A stretch of DNA of 64,000 nucleotides from Barnesiella sp. (GTDB taxonomy: Bacteria > Bacteroidota > Bacteroidia > Bacteroidales > Muribaculaceae), in contig JAAVFD010000019.1 in the NCBI GenBank assembly GCA_014800945.1, positions 57,238 to 121,237 of the forward strand, in the 5' to 3' direction. The notes beneath the pieces were generated by a model that did not search any database, was not told where the DNA came from, and saw only the letters and a program-made list of their open reading frames with translations. Position 1 is the stretch's first letter; every line of letters begins with the position of its first letter. Below, one piece after another: positions 43,460 through 52,345 of the stretch. The position numbers and the translations under genes are program-made.

Positions 43460-44491
43460 TTATTTCTGCATGGCGGCTTCTACGTCGGCAATGAGAGCGG
43501 CATCCTGCTTGTCACGGCTCACAATCATGCCTTCCGAATCAAAAAGGATGATGCAGGGAATTGCGGGAATACCATAGATATCGGTTGCAACATTCTGGGT
43601 ATTCAGAATCTGCTCCCAGGGCAGCTGATGTTTCTCAATTGCGCGTAGGGTGTTTTCCGGCTCATCCCATACCGCTACTCCGAGAAAATCCATCTTGTCT
43701 GAATACTTGTTGTAAAGATCCTTGATTACTGCTGTCTCACGGATGCAGGGACCGCACCAGCTTGCCCAGAAATCAACGAGGGTATATTTGCCTTTGCCAA
43801 CATAGTCGCTAAGTTTCTTGGTCTCACCATTGTATGTAATAGAAAAATCCCTGAACATTTTTCCTACCGAAGTCTCTTCTTTATTAACGAGACCCTGGCG
43901 AAGTGTCTGCACCTTCTTGCTTGAAGCAAACTGGGGATACTCCTTTAACTTTGAATCAAATGTCGGGAGATTCCAGTTATAACATTCCTGGAGGAACAGA
44001 TAAAAACCGAGCGGGTTTGACGCATTCTGTTCAAGAGTCTCCTTACCCAGATTATTATAGCGGGATATTATGTCCTGTTTCTGAGCATCAGTTGCGCTGT
44101 CACCGAGGGCACGATACTCTTTTTCGAGTTCGCTCTGCTTATTGAAAAAACCCACCATTGCATCATTTGTGGGAGTGCCGGCAGCGAGGCGCGTCTTTGC
44201 ATCGGCATTGATAACACCCGGTTCAAGCACAAGCATAGCTGCGCGGTTGCCGTCAAGAAGAATACGGGCAAAAACAGGCTCTGTCACTACACCGTTAAAA
44301 ACCGCTTTGCCATCTGTCACAATAGCTGAGTCAAGTTTCTCACCGGTATCAAAGCTCACAATATATGCGCTTAAGCCATCTTCATCATCTGTAAGAGGCA
44401 ACGTAACAGTGTAATTATCTGCCGTATTAGCAGTTGCACAGCTCACAGCAAAGATACCTGCGCAAACAAAAGATAAAATTGAACGTTTCAT
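43460..44491 (-). CDS. TlpA-like thiol-disulfide oxidoreductase with DUF4369-type N domain
   Basis: A 343-residue exported protein with a signal peptide or lipoprotein-type start (FAVSCATA). Residues 25-115 look like a DUF4369 strand-rich domain, 120-205 are helical, and 210-343 form a thioredoxin fold with WASWCGPC at Cys246-Cys249 and cis-proline in YGIPAIPCI. It probably reduces or isomerises disulfides in the periplasm. The last 82 bp of the gene are duplicated at 41463-41544. It is separated from the AMP-ligase by a divergent promoter region. Confidence 0.92.
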   Translation of the reverse strand: MKRSILSFVCAGIFAVSCATANTADNYTVTLPLTDDEDGLSAYIVSFDTGEKLDSAIVTDGKAVFNGVVTEPVFARILLDGNRAAMLVLEPGVINADAKTRLAAGTPTNDAMVGFFNKQSELEKEYRALGDSATDAQKQDIISRYNNLGKETLEQNASNPLGFYLFLQECYNWNLPTFDSKLKEYPQFASSKKVQTLRQGLVNKEETSVGKMFRDFSITYNGETKKLSDYVGKGKYTLVDFWASWCGPCIRETAVIKDLYNKYSDKMDFLGVAVWDEPENTLRAIEKHQLPWEQILNTQNVATDIYGIPAIPCIILFDSEGMIVSRDKQDAALIADVEAAMQK

Positions 44492-44570
44492 AAATATATA
44501 CTACTTGATTACTTTCTTGCAAAATAAGCACATTATTTCCGCATTAGTGATAAGTTAACAGAAAAAACTC

Positions 44571-44599
44571 GTTGCGGATAGCTTTTTTTGCTAATTTTG
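44571..44599 (+). promoter_or_regulatory. Promoter of the acyl-CoA synthetase gene
   Basis: GTTG (44571-44574), 17-nt spacer, perfect -7 box TAATTTTG (44592-44599), 28 nt before the ATG. Confidence 0.55.
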
Positions 44600-44627
44600 C
44601 AAACTATTTTAACATTGCTTTTCAAAT

Positions 44628-46289
44628 ATGCAACATCAGGATAATCTGAACGCTTACATCCTCCAGTCGCTGCGCGACAATTGGGAGCTGCTTGCACTTA
44701 CTGATTACAACGGAGCTTCTTATCAGTACAAGGACATTGCAAGAAAGATAACGAAATTACATATTCTCTTCAAAAGTGCCGGAGTTAAGCCCGGTGAAAA
44801 AATTGCTTTGTGCGGAAGAAACAGCGCACAGTGGGCTATGGCTTTTTTAGGTATCATCACTTATGGTGGCATAGCTGTGCCGGTGCTGAACGAATTCAAG
44901 CCGGACAATATCCATCATCTTGTAAACCATAGCGAGGCAAGATTACTGTTTGCTGACGCGCCCACTTGGGAAAATCTTGATGCCACAGTGATGCCAAATC
45001 TTGAAGGCGTGCTGCAAATCAGCGATTTCTCACTTATGATGAGCCGCAGTGAATCACTCACTGAGGCGCGAGCTAACCTCAACAAGATTTTCGGAGAGGC
45101 ATATCCCGAACGCTTTACCGTTGACGACCTTGAAGTCAGCATGAATAAGCCCGACGACATTGCTCTTATCAACTACACTTCGGGTAGCACCGGCTTTTCA
45201 AAAGGCGTGATGATTACATTCGGCAATCTCTGGAGCAACATTGAATACACTATTGACCACCTGAACTATCTTGAGCCTGGAGACGGAATAGTGTGTATGC
45301 TTCCGCTCGCCCATATGTACGGACTCGTAGTAGATATGTTGCACACTCTTGTTAAAGGATGCCACATTACATTCCTTACCCGTACCCCATCTCCGAGAAT
45401 CATCATGGAAGCTTTTGCCAAGGTACATCCCAAACTCATAGTTGCGGTTCCGCTTATCCTTGAAAAGATAATAAAGACAAAGGTTTTCCCTCTGCTGGAG
45501 AAACCCTATATGAAAATCCTGCTCCATGTACCATTTGTTGATGACCGCATGTTAGGCAAAATCAAAGATAAACTCACAGACACATTCGGTGGTGAACTCA
45601 AAGAGATTATCATAGGCGGAGCAGCACTTAACAAAGATGTTGAAAGTTTCCTGCGCAGAATTGGTTTTCCATTTACCGTTGGCTACGGCATGACAGAATG
45701 TGCCCCGCTTATCTCATACGCTCCACACACCCAATCACGTCCGGGATCATGTGGCAAGGTGGTTGACCGCATGGAAGTGAGAGTTGATTCTCCCAATCCG
45801 GAGGAAATACCGGGAGTTATCTGGACCCGCGGAGCCAACGTGATGAAAGGCTACTTCAAGAATCAGGAAGCCACCGATGCGATATTTGACAAGGACGGAT
45901 GGATGTGTACCGGAGACATAGGCTGCGTTGACAAAGACAATTTCATTTATCTGCGCGGACGCGACAAAAATATGATTCTCGGAGCCAACGGTCAGAATAT
46001 ATATCCTGAGGAGATTGAGCAGAAACTCAACAATCTGCCGTATGTAGGCGAATCAGTTATTATTGATGACGGAAATGGCAAACTCATAGCCCTCGTTTAT
46101 CCGGATATGGATAATGTTATTCACAGAAACATCTCTACGGAAGAGATTGAGAAAATCATGGCTGAAAATCTCGAACAGCTAAACAAAGACCTTCCGGGTT
46201 ACTCTCAGGTCAATCGAGTGGAGATAATGAGCGAAGAGTTTGAAAAAACGCCAAAACGCTCTATCAAACGCTATCTTTACCAGAGATAA
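44628..46289 (+). CDS. AMP-binding long-chain acyl-CoA synthetase
   Basis: A 553-residue adenylate-forming enzyme activating a fatty acid with ATP and CoA. Seen: P-loop YTSGSTGFSKGVM, the A5 motif VGYGMTECAP, A7 TGDIGCVD, A8 LRGRDKNMILGANGQNIYPEEIE, and the catalytic A10 lysine in KTPKRSIKRYL. It is likely cytoplasmic or membrane-peripheral. The shape of the N terminus suggests an FadD-like enzyme of Bacteroidetes; the acyl length preference is unknown. The stop is 1 bp from the convergent metH stop, with no hairpin between them. Confidence 0.94.
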   Translation: MQHQDNLNAYILQSLRDNWELLALTDYNGASYQYKDIARKITKLHILFKSAGVKPGEKIALCGRNSAQWAMAFLGIITYGGIAVPVLNEFKPDNIHHLVNHSEARLLFADAPTWENLDATVMPNLEGVLQISDFSLMMSRSESLTEARANLNKIFGEAYPERFTVDDLEVSMNKPDDIALINYTSGSTGFSKGVMITFGNLWSNIEYTIDHLNYLEPGDGIVCMLPLAHMYGLVVDMLHTLVKGCHITFLTRTPSPRIIMEAFAKVHPKLIVAVPLILEKIIKTKVFPLLEKPYMKILLHVPFVDDRMLGKIKDKLTDTFGGELKEIIIGGAALNKDVESFLRRIGFPFTVGYGMTECAPLISYAPHTQSRPGSCGKVVDRMEVRVDSPNPEEIPGVIWTRGANVMKGYFKNQEATDAIFDKDGWMCTGDIGCVDKDNFIYLRGRDKNMILGANGQNIYPEEIEQKLNNLPYVGESVIIDDGNGKLIALVYPDMDNVIHRNISTEEIEKIMAENLEQLNKDLPGYSQVNRVEIMSEEFEKTPKRSIKRYLYQR

Positions 46290-46290
46290 C

Positions 46291-49200
46291 TCAATTCAAG
46301 AATTTTCCTACTGAATCCAAAGACATTCCACGGCGACGGGCATAATCCTTTTTCTGCTCGTTGTCCGTGGTTCCTATTATAAAATAGCGGGCACCTGAAT
46401 AACCTATCATCAGTCCGGTTGTTGAAGCAGCAGGACACATTGCGCCATTTTCAGTCAGTTCTATCCCCAAATCTCCGTATCTCAGCAATTTATCCACCTC
46501 AAACACCAGAGACTGATCAGGAAGAGAAGGATAGCCGATAGCGGGACGGATTCCACGATAGTGCGCCTCAAAGAGATTGCTTTCCTCCTCCGACCCGGCA
46601 TCGGAATAACCCCAGTAATAGGTTCTAATTTCTCGGTGAAGCCACTCAGTCGCTGCCTCAACCAGACGGTCGGCAATGCTCTGCCATAGCAGTTTATCAT
46701 AGTCATTCGATGCACGTCTGACATTACGGTCAATATCTCCCGCTGTGGTCACAGCAAAGAGTGCGATATTATCACGCATATTACCGGCAGCATCTGCCGG
46801 AGCTATAAAATCAGCCAATGCAATACATTCGTCACTATCTGCTTGTGCAGTCTGCCGTCTGAGTGTAGGTATTGTAATCTGCTGTTTTCCACCGATTATA
46901 ATATCATCTCCCACCGATTTTGCCGGAGCAAGAATCACACGTGCCATGAGCACCGCATCGTCACTCACCAGAGTATCGATAATTCTGTTTGCCTCCTTAA
47001 ATAGTTGCATAGCTTCAGCCGCTTTCATGCGCCTTGATTCATCCATCGCAGCGAGCCACTGAGCCTTGCAATGATCGCATCCCGGCACATCTGCAATGGA
47101 TGCCAGAGATGCATCAAGCTTCCAGGCTGCAAAAAACGCGCGCCAGTTTATCAGCCCTCTCACATCTTTCACCGGTATCTCCACTGTGTGACTTCCGGGA
47201 AGCACCGGGGACGATGCTTTTTTATTGAAATCAAATTTATGACACCGCTCACGTGCTTTGCTTAGAGACAGTACAGACGCTTTACCGTTATATTCATCTC
47301 TCAGAGTCTGTTGCCGCTGCTTCAATTCACGTTCAGCATCCACCCTTTGCTCACCAGTGAATTTCTGAGCCACTCCGGGGAGTGCCGCTGCATCACGGGT
47401 ATAAATAACCGCGCCTGAATATACCGGAGCAATTTTCACTGCTGTATGTACCTCTGACGCAGCCGCACCTCCGACAAGAAGGGGAATATCCAATCCCCTT
47501 TCCTCAAGCATCCGGGCAACAGTCTGCATTTCGGCAAGCGAAGGAGTTATAAGGCCGCTCAGACCTATAAAATCGGCACCGGCAGCTATTGCCGTGTCAA
47601 TAATCTTTTCGGGAGGAACCATTACACCGAGGTCAATAACCTCATATCCGTTACAGCTCATTATCACCCCGACAATATTTTTACCTATGTCATGAACATC
47701 CCCCTTCACTGTTGCCAGCACAATCTTGCCGGCACCGGAAGAATTACCGCTTCTCCTCTCCGATTCTATCAGCGGAGTAAGATGTTCAACCGCATGCTTC
47801 ATGACACGCGCGCTGCGCACCACCTGCGGCAAAAACATTTTACCTTCGCCAAAGAGTTCACCCACTCTGTTCATTCCACTCATAAGCGGACCGTCAACCA
47901 CTCCGAAAGCGGTTCCTGTTTCCGTCACGCACTTGTCAAGAACTGCCTCTATCCCCTCGCTCCTGCCATTCACAATCATCTGCTCTATAATTGACGACGG
48001 AGTTACCGGAGCTGATACAGTTGACACCGGTTCATTCTTTACCTTGCCGGCATTCTCCTTATCTCTCAGCTCCTTAATTCGCTGCGCCTCGTCAATAAGA
48101 GTATCTGTTGCCTCCGAGCAGCGGTTAAGCAACACATCATCAATCGCCTTGGCAAGCTCCGGTTCAATTGTTTCCGGATCGAGCAGTGTCGATGGGTTTA
48201 TGATAGCCATATCCATGCCCTCGGCTACAGCATGTTTCAGAAATAGCGAATGCATCGCCTCACGCACATAATTATTGCCACGGAATGAGAACGAAAGATT
48301 ACTGAGACCTCCGCTTACATGTGCTCCCGGCAGATTTTTCCTTATCCACCCTGTGGCACGTATAAAATCCAGAGCATAATCAGCATGAGCTTCTATGCCG
48401 GTTGCCACAGCAAGAATATTGGGGTCAAAGATTATATCTTCAGCAGGAAATCCGGCTGCGGTGAGCAATTTGTAGGCACGCTCACACACCGCTACCTTTC
48501 GTTCAAAAGTATCAGCCTGACCATTTTCATCAAAAGCCATAACCACTACCGCCGCGCCCATTCGCCTCAACTCGTCAGCCTTTGCAAGCATTGCCGCCTC
48601 ACCCTCTTTGAGGCTTATGGAATTGACAATCGGCTTACCCTGGACCTTTTTCAGTGCTTTCACCGCCACATCCCAGTTGCTGGTATCTATCATCAGCGGT
48701 GCCTTGGCTATTTCCGGTTCTGCTGAAATAACAGATATGAAATCGTACATACACTCCCCGGCATCGAGCATCGGGTCATCCATGTTTATATCAATAATAT
48801 CGGCACCTGCTTTAACCTGAGCGGCGGCAATAGCGGCAGCCTCATCAAGAGAGCCTTCATTTATCAAACGAAGGAATTTCCGGCTGCCGGCAACATTACA
48901 CCGCTCCCCGATCTTTACAAATTGTCCGGGATTAAATGCCTCAAGTCCGGCAAGGGTGAGCTGACCGTTTTTTTCCGGAATCCGCCTTACCTTGGCAACC
49001 CTCACCACCTCTGCTATAGCCGCTATGTGTGCCGGCGTTGTTCCGCAACATCCGCCAACAATATTGAGCTTACCCCCTTCGATAAAGGGACGCAGCTTGT
49101 CAGCCATTGCTTCCGGAGTCTCCTTATAGTTACCCAGAGCATCCGGCAGTCCGGCATTGGGATGAATACTCAGGGCAAACGGCACATTCTGCAAAATTTC

Positions 49201-49968
49201 GATATATGGTGTAAGTTCATCCGCTCCGAAGCCGCAGTTCAACCCAACTGACAGAGGATTTGCATGAGCGATTGTTGCTATGAACGCATCGAGAGTCTGT
49301 CCGCTGAGAATTCTGCCACCCTGATTGAGAGTTGCCGATATCATTACCGGAACATCCCGGTGCAAATCATCCATAGCCCTTGACATTGCATGGATAGCCG
49401 CCTTGGCGTTTAATCCGTCAAACACGGTCTCAAGCAGGAGCACATCCACTCCGGCATCGATTAAGGAACAGGCTTGATTATACACTGCAGCCTCCACATC
49501 ATTCCAAGTTACCGGATTTTCCGCTTCTATTTCAGAAGCGAGTGACAGAGAGTGACTTCCGGGGCCTATACTGCCTGCCACCCAAGCCTCCACGCCACTT
49601 TCAGCTATCGCCTCACGGGCAATGCGCACCCCTTCACGGTTGATACGGTCTGCAAGCGATTCAACCATGTACTCCCTAAGGCTCAGAACATTAGCATTAA
49701 AAGTATTAGTCTCAATTATTCTCGCCCCCGCAGATATATAGCTCTTGTGGATATCTTTTATTTTCTCCGGAGCGGTGATATTCAGCAAATCATTGCACCC
49801 TTTAAGCGGAGTTGACGATGCTGTGAATGATTCCGGAGAATAATCTCTCTCCTCCAATCCAAGTTGCTGAATCACAGTACCCATGGCACCATCAAGCACA
49901 ATGACCTGTGTTTCAAGAGCCGATTTCAATGCCGCCGAGGCATCAGACATAATATTTTTATTGTTCAT
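46291..49968 (-). CDS. metH: Cobalamin-dependent methionine synthase
   Basis: A 1225-residue cytoplasmic enzyme methylating homocysteine from methyltetrahydrofolate. Four modules in order: homocysteine-binding (about 10-335, with zinc cysteines in GLNCGFG and GGCCGTTP), pterin-binding (about 350-620, FVKIGERCNVAGSRKF), cobalamin-binding (about 655-890, DVHDIGKN with His759, numbered as in E. coli MetH), and the AdoMet reactivation domain (about 900-1225, RPAIGYPSLPDQ). No B12 riboswitch fits in the 76-bp upstream gap. A -7 box TACCTTTG lies on the minus strand at 50005-49998. Confidence 0.97.
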   Translation of the reverse strand: MNNKNIMSDASAALKSALETQVIVLDGAMGTVIQQLGLEERDYSPESFTASSTPLKGCNDLLNITAPEKIKDIHKSYISAGARIIETNTFNANVLSLREYMVESLADRINREGVRIAREAIAESGVEAWVAGSIGPGSHSLSLASEIEAENPVTWNDVEAAVYNQACSLIDAGVDVLLLETVFDGLNAKAAIHAMSRAMDDLHRDVPVMISATLNQGGRILSGQTLDAFIATIAHANPLSVGLNCGFGADELTPYIEILQNVPFALSIHPNAGLPDALGNYKETPEAMADKLRPFIEGGKLNIVGGCCGTTPAHIAAIAEVVRVAKVRRIPEKNGQLTLAGLEAFNPGQFVKIGERCNVAGSRKFLRLINEGSLDEAAAIAAAQVKAGADIIDINMDDPMLDAGECMYDFISVISAEPEIAKAPLMIDTSNWDVAVKALKKVQGKPIVNSISLKEGEAAMLAKADELRRMGAAVVVMAFDENGQADTFERKVAVCERAYKLLTAAGFPAEDIIFDPNILAVATGIEAHADYALDFIRATGWIRKNLPGAHVSGGLSNLSFSFRGNNYVREAMHSLFLKHAVAEGMDMAIINPSTLLDPETIEPELAKAIDDVLLNRCSEATDTLIDEAQRIKELRDKENAGKVKNEPVSTVSAPVTPSSIIEQMIVNGRSEGIEAVLDKCVTETGTAFGVVDGPLMSGMNRVGELFGEGKMFLPQVVRSARVMKHAVEHLTPLIESERRSGNSSGAGKIVLATVKGDVHDIGKNIVGVIMSCNGYEVIDLGVMVPPEKIIDTAIAAGADFIGLSGLITPSLAEMQTVARMLEERGLDIPLLVGGAAASEVHTAVKIAPVYSGAVIYTRDAAALPGVAQKFTGEQRVDAERELKQRQQTLRDEYNGKASVLSLSKARERCHKFDFNKKASSPVLPGSHTVEIPVKDVRGLINWRAFFAAWKLDASLASIADVPGCDHCKAQWLAAMDESRRMKAAEAMQLFKEANRIIDTLVSDDAVLMARVILAPAKSVGDDIIIGGKQQITIPTLRRQTAQADSDECIALADFIAPADAAGNMRDNIALFAVTTAGDIDRNVRRASNDYDKLLWQSIADRLVEAATEWLHREIRTYYWGYSDAGSEEESNLFEAHYRGIRPAIGYPSLPDQSLVFEVDKLLRYGDLGIELTENGAMCPAASTTGLMIGYSGARYFIIGTTDNEQKKDYARRRGMSLDSVGKFLN

Positions 49969-49997
49969 CCGGACGTAAAACTACATGTATATAGCCA

Positions 49998-50030
49998 CAA
50001 AGGTACAAAAAAAACAGAACTGTACCTTTG
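49998..50030 (-). promoter_or_regulatory. metH: metH promoter region with mirrored -7 boxes
   Basis: Minus-strand TACCTTTG (50005-49998) is the probable metH -7 box. A second TACCTTTG on the plus strand (50023-50030) forms with it a 9-bp inverted repeat (CAAAGGTAC/GTACCTTTG), which could also act as a hairpin after the kinase gene. Confidence 0.5.
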
Positions 50031-50044
50031 CCGCTTACATATCG

Positions 50045-52147
50045 TTACTTCACCGGAATAGTAAAGATAAATCTTGCTCCTGAATGATAATTTCTGTCAA
50101 GAACCACATCTCCGCCGAGCAGCTGAGCTATTTGCCGCGCTATGGGCAGACCGATACCGAGTCCCTGAGAATGCGGGTCAATCTTTTCAAATCGTTCAAA
50201 AATCGCATCCTCCTTACCCTCCGGTATTCCAGAACCTGTATCTGTTACGGTAAATGAAATAGTATTGTTTTCTTCATCCAGATAATAATCCAATGTCACA
50301 TTTCCAAAATCCGTGAACTTGGCTCCATTATGCAGCAGATTTGCAAGTACCTGTTGCACACGTGTAGAATCAGTGTCTATGAAAGTGTCGGGTGCATCCT
50401 CTTTAAGGAAAATAACTTTCACACCCGCCTTCGGAGCATATTCTATGCTTGACAGCGCATTATTGCATATTTTTTTGACAGAAACCTTCTGCTTCACGAC
50501 AGAAAGCGTGTCCTTTGACAGCGATGACAGCGAGATAGCATCCGTAACAACTGTGTTGAGAAGCTCGCAGTTCATATCAACTATCTTCACATACTTTTCA
50601 AGACTCTTCTGCAAATCAGGTCCGATGCTATCAACGATAAGCTGCGTGTATCCGCTGATAGCATTCAACGGCTCAAGCACCTCATGCGTCATATTGTCAA
50701 GGAAATCACCCTTCATTTTTGACACGGAGTCAGCTTTGTCGCGCGCCTCGATAAGCTGCTGTTCGCTCTCCTTCAAGGCATTTCGCTCCTTCTCAAGCTC
50801 ACGGTTGGTTTTAGAGAGACCTTTTGACAGCTTGCGGGCTCTTCTATAAAGTCTGAACATCACAAGCACACCTATGAGCAGAATCACTCCTATCACTCCT
50901 ACTCCAATCATTATTAATTTCTGATGCTTGAGTTCAGCCAAAGCTCTGACCTCCTCCAATCTCTCGTTTTCGCGAGTCAGATTATCCATTTCATAAATCA
51001 CCTGAAGCTCACGGATGCGGTCCTGAGTTTTCAGTTCTATCTGTTTCTTCAGAACATCCACATACTGCTTGAGTGCCGTGGCATGAAGTTCCTTGTCACC
51101 GATAGCTTCCGCTGCGGTACATAACATTTCTTGCAATCTCGGCCTCAGATACTCATTTCCTCCGAGATCACTGTCAAGAAGAGACACCAGCATAGGCGTG
51201 GCATTGACATAATCCTTGACAGCCATATAATAGAATGCCTCAGCAAGAGGCCTCGCCTGAAAATCCGCTCTCAAATCTGCATTGTCAGACACCAGATACC
51301 ATATACGCTTCATTATATTCTCAACCTCGCCTTTTGACAAAGCCGGGTAATTATAAAGCATTCTCCGGTAACATATATACCGGTTACGGTCAAAATCCTT
51401 GAAAACCCTCCCCTTATCATTATAGTCCTTTTCGAGCTGATCCATTATACCGAGAAGTTTCCTGTCTGACTCAACCGCTTTTTTATATTCCTGATTTTTG
51501 GTGTACATCAGAGCAGAGTGGGCATAAAACATATTTTTGAAAGCATACAGACCGAATGGCAGTTTATCTATCTTTTCAGCCGACTCCTCCATATATTTTT
51601 CCAACAGATCTCCCTGAATGGTTGCATCAAGATAAACGCACAGAGTGTAAAGCATCTCCAGCTGATTTATTGCCGACAGATTGTCCTCTCTGTTCTTATA
51701 TTTATTCAAAACATCACCTATAAACTTATGCCTCTGCTCCGGGGTTGCCATAAGAGAATTTGTAGTGACTCTGAGCAATCGCAGAAACATCAGAGTTTCT
51801 TTCTGTTCCGAACCGGAGGGCAATTTTTCCGCCTCGCTTATAATGATACCCTGCACACTGTCATTACCCAGAAAAATATTTCCGAGATTTCTGAGTATAT
51901 CCAGCTGCACTTCTATGTCATTGGTTCGTTTTGCTATACTGTATAGACTCCTTGCCACTTGTTTCTGCTGCGATCTGGAACTTGCGTCAAAAATATTGTA
52001 CAGCACCATGATGCTGTCACTTGGATAAGCAGCCTCTTTCAATTCAGCATAAAGCGAATCAAGTTGATACTGGGTCACATCTTTTGCCTCTACCTTAAGA
52101 AAAGACAGAAAAATCCCGATAGCAAGGGTTATATAAAAGGTTCGCAC
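50045..52147 (-). CDS. Membrane sensor histidine kinase with TPR-like periplasmic domain
   Basis: A 700-residue sensor kinase. A signal peptide leads to a helical periplasmic region (about 25-400) made of TPR-like repeats, then a transmembrane helix (about 411-432), a coiled-coil linker, a HisKA domain with His488 in NMTHEVLEPLNAI, and an HATPase_c domain with N box HNGAKF, G1 DTGSGIP, and G2 GLGIGLPIA. The H box reads THEVLEP rather than the common SHEIRTP. There is no receiver domain and no response regulator gene beside it, so its partner must be elsewhere. It is between SusCD and metH. Confidence 0.9.
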   Translation of the reverse strand: MRTFYITLAIGIFLSFLKVEAKDVTQYQLDSLYAELKEAAYPSDSIMVLYNIFDASSRSQQKQVARSLYSIAKRTNDIEVQLDILRNLGNIFLGNDSVQGIIISEAEKLPSGSEQKETLMFLRLLRVTTNSLMATPEQRHKFIGDVLNKYKNREDNLSAINQLEMLYTLCVYLDATIQGDLLEKYMEESAEKIDKLPFGLYAFKNMFYAHSALMYTKNQEYKKAVESDRKLLGIMDQLEKDYNDKGRVFKDFDRNRYICYRRMLYNYPALSKGEVENIMKRIWYLVSDNADLRADFQARPLAEAFYYMAVKDYVNATPMLVSLLDSDLGGNEYLRPRLQEMLCTAAEAIGDKELHATALKQYVDVLKKQIELKTQDRIRELQVIYEMDNLTRENERLEEVRALAELKHQKLIMIGVGVIGVILLIGVLVMFRLYRRARKLSKGLSKTNRELEKERNALKESEQQLIEARDKADSVSKMKGDFLDNMTHEVLEPLNAISGYTQLIVDSIGPDLQKSLEKYVKIVDMNCELLNTVVTDAISLSSLSKDTLSVVKQKVSVKKICNNALSSIEYAPKAGVKVIFLKEDAPDTFIDTDSTRVQQVLANLLHNGAKFTDFGNVTLDYYLDEENNTISFTVTDTGSGIPEGKEDAIFERFEKIDPHSQGLGIGLPIARQIAQLLGGDVVLDRNYHSGARFIFTIPVK

Positions 52148-52244
52148 TATTTTAATGATTGGTTGGTATTACATTTGGTTTATGCAAATTAACAAAAAAA
52201 ATATCATCGCACCAAATTCAAAACCTTTTCCTTAAGAGCCGGTT

Positions 52245-52285
52245 CTACAAAAAGAAAGTCCCGGAGAAATCAATCCTCCGGGACT
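52245..52285 (-). terminator. Terminator after the SusCD pair
   Basis: A perfect 10-bp stem (AGTCCCGGAG at 52257-52266, CTCCGGGACT at 52276-52285), followed on the minus strand by a T-rich run. Confidence 0.85.
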
Positions 52286-52345
52286 AAACCCATTTATTAA
52301 CCTAATATTGGGGATATCTGTGTTCTCACACAGAGTATTTTATTT

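Noticed and set aside
47726..48271. A 181-codon plus-strand frame
   Set aside because: It is a mirror of metH, with Ser/Ala-rich composition typical of such frames.
49969..50044. Cobalamin riboswitch before metH
   Set aside because: Only 76 bp are available and no conserved B12-box sequence is seen.
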